DNA of 64,000 nt from Symbiodinium natans (taxonomy: Eukaryota; Sar; Dinophyceae; Suessiales; Symbiodiniaceae), in assembly GCA_905221605.1 (NCBI GenBank), contig CAJNDS010000007.1:173968-237967 (forward strand), in the 5' to 3' direction. Within the stretch, counting starts at the first letter, position 1; each line of letters opens with the position of its first letter. The translations under genes were made by a program, and so were the position numbers. Shown here in pieces: positions 1 to 6,911 of this stretch. The notes below the pieces were generated by a model. It was not told where the DNA came from. It did not search any database and saw only the letters and a program-made list of their open reading frames with translations.

Positions 1-484
1 GTTCGGGTTTAGGGTTTAGGGTTTAGGGTTTAAGGTTCAGGGTTCAGGGTTCAGGGTTCAGGGTTCAGGTTTCAGGGTTTAGGGTTTAGGGTTTAAGGTC
101 ATAAACTAAGAAAGCTTGTGCGGGTTGGAGCCCTTCTACACCCTCCCTTCATAAAGCAAAGAAGTGCACCCTTTTCGTCGTAGGTTGCCGGGTACCCGAA
201 ATCCTGAACCCTGCGCCCTGAACCCTGAGCCCGAACCCAAATGCTAAACCCTGAACCCTGAGCCCTAAAACCCTAGCCCCTAAAACCCTGAAGCCCTAAA
301 CCCTGAGGCCCTAAATCCTAAACCCGAAATCCCTAAACCCTAAACCCTAAACCCTAAATCCTAAACCCTTAACCCTAAACCCCTAAAGCCCCGCACCCTG
401 AGCCTGCACTATGGGGCAGCCTGGACCTCTGAACCGTAGAACCCTAAACCCTAAACCCTAAACCCTAAACCCTAAACCCTAAAC
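1..484. repeat. Interstitial telomeric repeats, both orientations, with variants
   Basis: TTTAGGG with TTCAGGG variants up to about 99, then about 110 bases of other sequence, then degenerate CCCTAAA, CCCTGAA and CCCTAAAA units from about 205 on. The two blocks face each other with the G-rich strand on opposite strands. It is not a chromosome end, since it continues into other DNA on one side and the array is short and mixed. Confidence 0.9.
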
Positions 485-1355
485 AACCCTTTGGCCGCAG
501 TTGGTTCGAAGCCCTGTTTGCCCTCAATCCGTCCCTCCCATCACCCTCGCCTTCCGCGACAAAGACTGATGGGGGCGCAGCCCTCGGACTTTTGTTTGGG
601 GGGGGGGGGGGGAGGGGGTGTGAGGATTCCAGCTTTAGGGGCCTAGAGGGTAGGTTGTCGTCGTTTACTGGTAAGGGGGTTATAGGGCCATGATGGGGTT
701 AGAGTTCTTGGGCTGGGGGGTTGTGGGGGGGAGGGGTGGGATTGAACCTGGGTTTGGGGTTGAGGAGTTTGGGGTTTAGGGCTCTGGCCATCTTTAGCAG
801 GAGGAGCTTCTGATTTGCTAGAAGCTTCAAAACCCCAATGCTGCAACCTTGGGCAATATTTACCTGGGACTCTGTTTGCCTACAGCTTAGTAGGAACTAC
901 CCCATAATAATTAGTCAGTAAAACCCATAGAAAACTGCAGGTAAGGAGACTCCCATGTATATATGTGCTTGGTAGCCCAGTGGTACCCTTTTATTTTTTG
1001 TTTAATCTTTTGGTTCAAGCTTCCCTTATGCAGTAGCCGACACCAAAAAAGTGTGCCCTTATTGGCTTCTGGGCTACTAGGTTTGGGGTACAGTGAGCAC
1101 AACTGAGACCCCAGACCCTCAACCTTAGCCCGCCCTGGCGGCAGTTCTCGAAATTAGGGTCTCTTTCTGGGTGCCCTTGTTAGAAGGTGCCAGACTAAAT
1201 GGGGGGCTTAAAAAAGGGGGACCTTCATATTGAGATCTAACAAGGAAGTCTACTGACGATTCCTGTTTGCATCGTCCCAACTGACTTCCTGGCTGCAACG
1301 TGAGCATGTCTCGAAACCGAGAAAAATCGTACTTTCGTCTCTCTTAGTGGCGAAC
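485..1355. other. Non-telomeric segment with a G run and a MITE
   Basis: Mostly unique sequence with a run of 14 G at about 599-612 and a GT/G-rich stretch to about 780. A palindromic element sits at 968-1081 (listed separately). No convincing ORF; the open frames are short and lack coding character. Confidence 0.6.
968..1081. mobile_element. MITE-like element, family A, copy 1
   Basis: The ends form an imperfect inverted repeat: CTTGGTAGCCCAG at the start and CTGGGCTACTAGG at the end. The inner parts GTACCCTTTT and AAAAAAGTGTGCCC also pair. Related copies of about 110 bp are at 29130, 51332 and 59143. It has no coding capacity. Confidence 0.75.
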
Positions 1356-2100
1356 CTACAGGGTTCAGGGTTTAGGGTTTAGGGTTTAGGGTTCAGGGTT
1401 TAGGGTTTAGGGTTTAGGGGTCTAGGGCTTACGGGTTTAGAGAGCTTGCAGAGCAGCCCCTCCCTGTCTGCGCGACACTCAGCATTTCGTGGCAGGGAGG
1501 TGTAGGATGCAAGTATCGGTATTGAGGGCAAAGCCCGTTTAATATATACTCCCCAACCCCCCCCAAAAAAAATGAATAGAAGAAACGAAGCCTGATCCCT
1601 GAAACCAAAAAGTCTGAGCTGCAAACCCCAGTGCCTAAATCCTAAGCCCCCTAACCCCCTCAACCTTTCAAGGGGTTTAGGGTTTAGGCTTGTTTGTATC
1701 CTATCCCGAAAGAAACGTACTGGGTGATAATAGGGAATTATTGGAACAAGGGGCCTGGCAGCCCTTTCTAGTACAGACTCCTATAAGGGCTCGCATGGGG
1801 TACCGAACACCTAGTTCTCTGAACATTCTGAGAAGTCGTAAGTAATCTTCTGAGAAATCGTAGGTAAACCCTAAAGTGTAGGGCTTAGAGTTTAGGGTAA
1901 GCCCTAAACCCTGAACCCTAAACCCTAAACTCTGAACCTCCAGTTCTCAGCAAGGCCTCCCAGGGGCGTGAACAGATGCCACTGCCTGGGCCCAAGGGTG
2001 CATTTCGATTGGGTTTAGGGTTCAAGGTTTAGGGTTTGGGGTTTGAGGTTCAGGGTTTAGGGCTTACGGTTCAGCGCTTAGGGTTTAGGGTTTATACGGT
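1356..2100. repeat. Scattered telomeric tracts among unique DNA
   Basis: TTTAGGG tracts lie at about 1360-1420 and 2010-2095, and a mixed block at 1862-1935. Between them is unique sequence of about 400 bases with no gene recognised. Confidence 0.8.
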
Positions 2101-2400
2101 TCGTGGCCTCTGTTGTGGTACGTAAGATTGAATATTGTGTAGGTCAGCAGCTGAGCCTTCAACTGGGTTTTTTGTTTTGCAGGAATTGGGGTCTAGTTCG
2201 GTACGTTCTAGGCTCTAGGCCGTGTTGCGTAGGGCCTAGGGTTTACAGGGTTTTGGGTCTCTGTTTTGCCACGTAAGAATCTGTATTGTGCAGGGTACCA
2301 ACAAGCGCATAAGTTAGATCAACCTCCATGATCATGTTGGACTGGCTTTAGTATAGCAGGGGTCTAGAATCACAAGTGTCGAAAATTTATTCAGCGAACC

Positions 2401-2793
2401 GAGTTTGTTCGGGGTACCCGCTATTATCACAAGTTTTTCCGGACTTTTTTTAAGGGTTTGTGTTTTGGGTTACGAGATTACGCAGTAAGGCTTGAAGCCT
2501 TGAGGGCTTGGGCTCCAGGAATCTTAAAGAGCCAGAGCGCGGAGAATCCAGAAATCTCAGCCCGGCCAGTGGAAATTCATTACGAAACGAGGCCCCAAAC
2601 AAATTTTGTGATAGGGAGCCCACGGGCCGGTCAGGCTGTCTTTAGTAAGTTTGTCTGGCTACCCTCTATAATACCAAGTTTTTTTCGGATGAATTGTTTT
2701 TTTAAGGGTTTGTGTTTAGGGTTAAGGGCTTACGCAGTGCAGTAAGGCTTGAGGCCCTGAGGGCCTTGGGCTCCAGGAATCTTAAAGGCTGGA
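2401..2793 (+). repeat. Diverged tandem duplication of about 140 bp
   Basis: The segment 2401-2540 and the segment 2647-2793 share order and much sequence. Both contain AAGTTTTT-CGGA, TTTTTTTAAGGGTTTGTGTTT and, most clearly, GGGCTCCAGGAATCTTAAAG. A third short piece, AAGCTTGAGGCCCTGAGGGC, is at about 2817-2836. This is a local duplication of unknown origin. Confidence 0.75.
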
Positions 2794-2836
2794 AAGCTTC
2801 AGGCGTTGAGGTCCTAAAGCTTGAGGCCCTGAGGGC

Positions 2837-2942
2837 GGTTCCCCCCCCCCCCCCCCTCTTCCCCCAAATTTGTTTGGGGGGGTCGCCGGGCCATGCGTTT
2901 ATAGAGGGTCCCAAATTTAGGGGGGGGGGGGGGGGGGGAAGG
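2837..2942. repeat. Poly-C and poly-G runs facing each other
   Basis: A run of about 17 C near 2839-2855 is followed 65 bases later by a run of about 18 G near 2921-2938. They could pair as a long G:C hairpin or form quadruplexes, and they are likely assembly trouble spots. Confidence 0.8.
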
Positions 2943-3103
2943 CCCCCCCATACTCAAGACAGTGCAACATTGGGGTTTAGAAAATGAGTTGGGGAGTTTT
3001 GGGGCCCAGCTAGCCCTAAACTTTGAACCCTCAACCCTAAGTTTTAGGGCTAAGGTCCAGGAACACCTGCGCCCTTGACCGCCGGGGGTTTGCGATCTTC
3101 GGC

Positions 3104-3190
3104 GTACCTTATTGGGGTCCCTGTGAAAAGACTACTATTTGTCGGGGGTCTATATTGGGGGTCCCTTGTATTCGTAAACCCCCCATATAG
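3104..3190 (+). mobile_element. MITE-like element, family F, copy 1
   Basis: The pattern TACCTTATTGGGGTCCCTGTG...ACTACTATT...GGGGGTCTATATTGGGGGTCCCTTGTATTCGTAAAC recurs at 48647, 62793 and 63441. About 85 bp, non-coding. Confidence 0.65.
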
Positions 3191-3317
3191 GGTTACATCC
3201 CTAAGGGTCCACTGTACCTAAATAGGGAATACTTGGGTGTTGAAGTACTTCCTGTTTAGGGACTTTGGGGCCCAGGTATACAATAATCAGGTACATGGAC
3301 CCTGATGGTATACTATA

Positions 3318-3520
3318 AACCCGAAGCCCTAAACCCCCACACCCCAAACCCCAAAACCCAAAACCCTAAACCTAAACCCTAAACCCGAAGCCCTAAACCC
3401 TAAACCCTAAACCCTAATTAATCCCTAAACCCTAAACCCTAAACCCTAAACCCTAAACCCTAAACCCTTAACCCTTAACCCTAAACCCTAAACCCTAAAC
3501 CCTAAACCCTAACCCTAACT
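3318..3520 (-). repeat. Interstitial telomeric array (CCCTAAA)
   Basis: About 200 bp of CCCTAAA units, near-perfect from 3365, with a few CCCGAAG, CCCTTAA and CCCTAA variants. Confidence 0.95.
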
Positions 3521-3645
3521 AATGACTTGTCGGAGTCCCCTTTTTTCGCAAAAAAAACCCTGCCCCTCGCGTTAGGCTTAGGGTTTGAGGACTTAAGAGC
3601 TTCAGGATGACCAAGCCAAGCCCCCTTGAAATGCCAACCCTCAAC

Positions 3646-3741
3646 TTGCCCTAAACCCTAAACCCTAAACCCAAAACCCTAAACCCTAAACCCTAAACCC
3701 TAAACCCTAAGCCCTAAACCCTAAACCCTAAAGCCTAAACC
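3646..3741 (-). repeat. Interstitial telomeric array (CCCTAAA)
   Basis: About 95 bp of CCCTAAA with single-base variants. It is followed by 100 bases of unique DNA before an array in the opposite orientation. Confidence 0.95.
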
Positions 3742-3840
3742 CTTTTCGCGGCTTCTTTGGGTCGTTGGTTCTTGCTGTTTCTTGTTTGGAGAGGGAGGAG
3801 GGGTTCCTCTTGGCGGGACCGCATGATACTTGAGAAGGTT

Positions 3841-3981
3841 GTAAGTAGGGTTGTAAGTAGGGTTTAGGGTTTAGGGTTTAGGGTTTAGGGTTTAGGGTTT
3901 AGGGTTTAGGGTTTAGGGTTTAGGGTTTAGGGTTTAGGGTTTAGGGTTTAGGGTTTAGGGTTTAGGGTTTAGGGTTTAGGG
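3841..3981 (+). repeat. Interstitial telomeric array (TTTAGGG)
   Basis: Nearly pure TTTAGGG, about 18 units. At its left edge the 13-mer GTTGTAAGTAGGG is present twice in tandem (from about 3839). Confidence 0.95.
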
Positions 3982-4018
3982 AAAAGTCAAGCCATCAACC
4001 GCACCTTCAACGAGGACC

Positions 4019-4610
4019 CTCAACCCTAAACCCTAAACCCTAACCCCTAGCCCCTGTCCAACCCACTCTTAAGCAAGCAAGTCGCGCACTGGAAGGCTGC
4101 CAGAGCCCGTGCCACGTGCGGGCAGGCAGTGCCCGGTTCGAGAGGTTTAGGGTTTAGGGTTTGGGGTTTAGGGTTTGGGGTTTAGGGTTTAGGGTTTGGG
4201 GTTCAGGGTTTAGGGTGTGGCGCCCAAGTTCCAGTTTAGGTTCACAGTGCAGGGGGTTCTAGGGCTCTAGGGCTGAAGCTCTGCAGAAGCCCTAAGGCCC
4301 TAATTTCTCTGGCTTTAGGGGTTTACCTGCTCCCCCCCAAACCCTAAACCCTAAACCCTAAACCCTAAACCCCAAAAACCCGCAACATCCTAAGCTTTAG
4401 ACTCACTGTTTGAGGTTTTTCAGGGCAGGGCTTCTGGAGTGGAGCTTTCTTCAGAAGGAGCGTGTTCCCCAAATCAATTAGCGTTTGGAGTTTAAGTTTT
4501 CGGGTGCTCCCGCACACCTGGAACCCTAAACCCTGAACCCTGGACCCTAAACCCTAAACCCTAAACCCTGAACCCTAAACCCTAAACCCTAAACCCTGAA
4601 CCCTACTACC
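4019..4610. repeat. Cluster of short telomeric tracts, both orientations
   Basis: CCCTAAA at 4019-4048, TTTAGGG/TTTGGGG at 4146-4216, CCCTAAA at 4339-4378 and CCCTAAA/CCCTGAA at 4522-4607. The spacers of 70-150 bases are unrelated to each other. Confidence 0.9.
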
Positions 4611-4850
4611 CAGCTTTAGGTCTTGCCTTCTTGGTGGGGGGGGGAGGGGACGGGGAGTGCCAGTTCGATGCGCTTGGGACCTGAGGTGGAGTCTTTATGG
4701 TTCGACATCCCTTTGTCATAGTTGGGCAACATTTTACATTTTTAAGGGTACTTAAACCCAATAAGGAATATAAATTTACAATTTTAATACTATCCCAACC
4801 ATGAATCAGATCCGGGGGCTCCAAAGACTTTTCTAGGGTTTAGGGTTGAG

Positions 4851-4928
4851 GGTTTAACTAGTTTTTAAGGGTTGAGGGTTTAGGGTTTAGGGTTTAGGGT
4901 TTAGGGTTGAGGGTTTAACTAGTTTTTA
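4851..4928 (+). repeat. Telomeric tract flanked by a 17-bp direct repeat
   Basis: GGTTTAACTAGTTTTTA occurs at 4851-4867 and again at 4912-4928, with about 44 bases of TTTAGGG/TTGAGGG between. The repeat reads as a target duplication made when the tract was added. Confidence 0.75.
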
Positions 4929-5130
4929 GGGTTTGGGGTTTAGGCTTGAGGGTTGAGTGTTGAGGGTACACATCATACTAGGCAGGCCCTTGGGACATTT
5001 TGTTGTTTCCTTTGTTGGGTGAAAGAGGGTTACATTTAAAACTACTTGTTAGAGGGTTTTACGTGTCATTCTACTTTTTGAAGGTGCTGATTTTCTGGCG
5101 CGGTTTTCGGTTTAGGGCTTAGGGCTTAGG

Positions 5131-5345
5131 GATGCTCCGTTCTCCACTCGACAGAGACGTTGGTATTCCAGAGGACCTCAGACGCCGCTTTCACCCCGTG
5201 TCCATGCACCTCGAGGTGAGCTACGCATCTCAAGCCGGGCCACAGCAAGAGCCCGACGACTTTGCCGCACGCTCTCGAGGATTCGACATGTGGCGCACGT
5301 CCGTGCACTTTGACGGAGTCAAGAAGTCGGTCGGTCCCACCTGAC
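5131..5345. other. Unique block with open frames on both strands
   Basis: About 215 bp between telomeric tracts. The plus frame gives a 70-codon ORF from 5132; the minus strand is also open. Balanced composition suggests an old coding fragment, but no family is recognised and the strand cannot be decided. Confidence 0.4.
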
Positions 5346-5420
5346 GTTTGCTTCTTTCGCGGCTTGGCCGGTACAAAGGAATGCCCAGACTCTCTTGAGT
5401 TCTGCTCCCTGTTACCCTCC

Positions 5421-5637
5421 CCCCCCCCCCCAAACCCCAAACCCCAAACCCCAAACCCCAAACCCCAAACCCCAAACCCGAAACCCTAAAACCCTAAAAC
5501 CCTAAAACCCTAAAACCCTAAACCCCAAACCCCAAACCCCAAACCCCAAACCCCAAACCCCAAACCCCAAACCCCAAGCCCTAAACCCTAAACCCTAACC
5601 CCTAAAACCCTAAACCCTAAACCCCTAAACCCCTAGA
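5421..5637 (-). repeat. Telomere-like array with CCCCAAA and CCCTAAAA blocks
   Basis: Homogeneous sub-blocks follow one another: a C run, CCCCAAA (about 5431-5478), CCCTAAAA (about 5485-5520), CCCCAAA (about 5520-5577), then CCCTAAA. Each variant has been amplified locally. Confidence 0.9.
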
Positions 5638-5711
5638 GCCCCACCAGGCCAAGCTGCCCCAGCAGCAAGCGTCCCAGCTTGCCGAGCAGCAGGCACGGCG
5701 ATGGCCTGGGA

Positions 5712-5894
5712 TTAGGGTTTAGGAGTTTAGGGTTCAGGGTTTGGGGTTTCGGGTTTAGGGGTTTAGGGTTGAGGGTTGAGGGTTTAGGGTTTACGGTTTA
5801 CGGTTTAGAGTTTAGGGTTTAGGGTAAGCACCGGCATAGCAAGTTCCTGGAGGTTCAGATTCAGGGTTTGGGGGTTGGGGTTTAGGGTTTAGGG
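5712..5894 (+). repeat. Telomeric tract that received the LTR element
   Basis: TTTAGGG with TTTACGG, TTCAGGG and TTGAGGG variants, ending in a clean repeat that abuts the left LTR at 5895. The stretch 5835-5875 is non-telomeric. Confidence 0.85.
5890..5894. repeat. Target-site duplication, left copy (TAGGG)
   Basis: These five bases abut the left LTR and repeat at 14666-14670 directly after the right LTR. They are part of a TTTAGGG run, so the element inserted into telomere-like DNA. Five bases is the usual Ty1/copia duplication length. Because TAGGG is very common here, a chance match is possible. Confidence 0.7.
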
Positions 5895-6181
5895 TGCGGA
5901 GCTGCAATTGGTATTGTAGAAAGGAGTTAGTGTTGGAAGTTGGAAGGGTTAATGAACCCGGTAATCGTATTTGGCTCAAGATGGGCTTGAACAGAAAGCC
6001 ACAAGTTCAAAAAGAAGTGCCTGGGTTCTTAGGGTTAGGTAAGGGTGTGGGTTCCTTCCCCCTTTCCTTTCCCCCTGGGTTGCTCTTATCCGTGTTCTTG
6101 GTTGTTTCTTGGTTCGATCTAGGAAATATAAGTTCAGGGCGATTAGGGGAGTTGATTTCCTTCCTTGGTTGTCCCCCCGTA
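5895..6181 (+). repeat. Left long terminal repeat
   Basis: This 287-bp repeat begins TGCGG and ends CCGTA, and the same sequence recurs at 14379-14665 with no difference I could find. The start follows the TG rule of LTRs, but the 3' end is TA rather than CA. It contains a spliced-leader-like stretch ending at 5980 followed at once by ATG (5981). It also holds a consensus-like splice donor (AGGTAAGG near 6036). A pyrimidine-rich end running into the primer-binding site could serve as an acceptor (AG at 6181-6182). The promoter for sense transcription presumably lies here, but no TATA box is clear. Confidence 0.93.
5957..5980 (+). other. Spliced-leader-like sequence in the LTR
   Basis: The last 11 bases, TTTGGCTCAAG, equal the 3' end of the dinoflagellate spliced leader (recalled consensus CCGTAGCCATTTTGGCTCAAG). 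The bases before them (CCGGTAATCGTA) align to the leader with one or two gaps and a few mismatches. An ATG follows directly. Both LTRs carry it. Such relics arise when trans-spliced RNA is copied back into DNA. The upstream part may only be chance similarity. Confidence 0.5.
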
Positions 6182-6194
6182 GGTTATGAGCCCA
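6182..6194 (+). other. Primer-binding site, initiator tRNA-Met anticodon arm
   Basis: GGTTATGAGCCCA starts at the first base after the left LTR. It is the reverse complement of the anticodon stem-loop GGGCTCATAACC of initiator tRNA-Met with a U at position 33, as in plants and yeast. Drosophila copia and yeast Ty5 prime with a half-tRNA cut in this loop. Position and 12-13 base match together make the call strong. The species' own tRNA was not available for comparison. Confidence 0.85.
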
Positions 6195-6247
6195 AATTAG
6201 GTTCCCTGCGGTTAAGTGTTCTTTCAAGGTTTTGGGATCAAGAAGCA

Positions 6248-6904
6248 ATGCCTTCTCCGAAGCGATGGCTCCAACTTGCCTCGGATGGTGGACAAGATGG
6301 TGGAGCTGGAAATGGTGCAGCTGAGTCTCTGGGTGAAAGAGCGGTGTTGGAAGAGGTGATTCCCGACGCTGAAGAACATCTGGAAGAGGCCTTGGTTGCA
6401 GAAAGCCCCAATGTGGGTATGAATCCCAATAGGGATATGGTTAGCAATGCTGAAGCTGAAGGACGTGCTGTTTCTGTACCGCCAAAGCCTGGTGAAAAAA
6501 GGAACTGGGATGCGACTGGTGGCATAGATCGTGAAATGGAGGTGACTGTTTTACGAGTGTTACACAAACACGGGTACCAGCCGTCGTCTTCGACTTCGGG
6601 TCGAATGGTAGACCAAGAGTCTCAGACCGATCTGATTGGAGAAGTGCTACAAGCGACCAGGAGGCCGTTGAACAAGATCAAAAAGGGTCCATCTTCGAGT
6701 TCCCAAGGTGGTGGAAGCGGTCACAAACAGAAGGGTGCGGACGGCTTTGAAGCTGCACCTGCTGCTGAATACGCCATGGGGGAGGAGGAGATCCTACAGA
6801 TGGAGGCTGAACGGTTGCGACAGCTGTCAGAAGAAGAGGACGAGATGCGACAGGTTTCTGAAAGGGACGGTTTTCGGAAAGACGAGCATCTGATCCAAGT
6901 GTGA
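6248..6904 (+). CDS. Element ORF1: acidic protein with C-terminal coiled coil
   Basis: An ORF of 218 codons from the first ATG after the LTR. The open frame runs back without a stop into the LTR, where the ATG at 5981 just behind the spliced-leader-like sequence is an alternative start. The product is hydrophilic, with an acidic segment around residues 45-75. The middle is Ser/Gly/Lys-rich (GPSSSSQGGGSGHKQKG). A Glu/Arg-rich stretch at about 179-218 is predicted to be helical or coiled coil. I recognise no family. The stop is TGA at 6902; the WW domain of the next ORF lies eight bases further on in the +1 frame. ORF1 may therefore be the N-terminal part of one longer protein made by frameshifting or broken by an indel. 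A gag-like role is inferred only from position. Confidence 0.7.
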   Translation: MPSPKRWLQLASDGGQDGGAGNGAAESLGERAVLEEVIPDAEEHLEEALVAESPNVGMNPNRDMVSNAEAEGRAVSVPPKPGEKRNWDATGGIDREMEVTVLRVLHKHGYQPSSSTSGRMVDQESQTDLIGEVLQATRRPLNKIKKGPSSSSQGGGSGHKQKGADGFEAAPAAEYAMGEEEILQMEAERLRQLSEEEDEMRQVSERDGFRKDEHLIQV

Positions 6905-6911
6905 TGGCACA

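Noticed and set aside
1-484. True chromosome end
   Set aside because: The arrays are short, degenerate and in both orientations, and similar arrays continue through the whole window.
5126-5475. Minus ORFs of 81 and 111 codons
   Set aside because: Their N-terminal parts are telomeric repeat; only the block 5131-5345 is kept, with strand undecided.
5431-5489. ORFs with PKPQTPNPKP-like translations, here and at many other places
   Set aside because: They are direct translations of CCCTAAA or CCCCAAA repeats and end where the repeat ends.
5894-6247. Coding use of the LTR part of the ORF1 frame
   Set aside because: The frame is open from 5894, but the sequence repeats unchanged in the right LTR and its hydrophobic translation fits no domain. 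The first ATG after the LTR was preferred; the ATG at 5981 is noted as an alternative.
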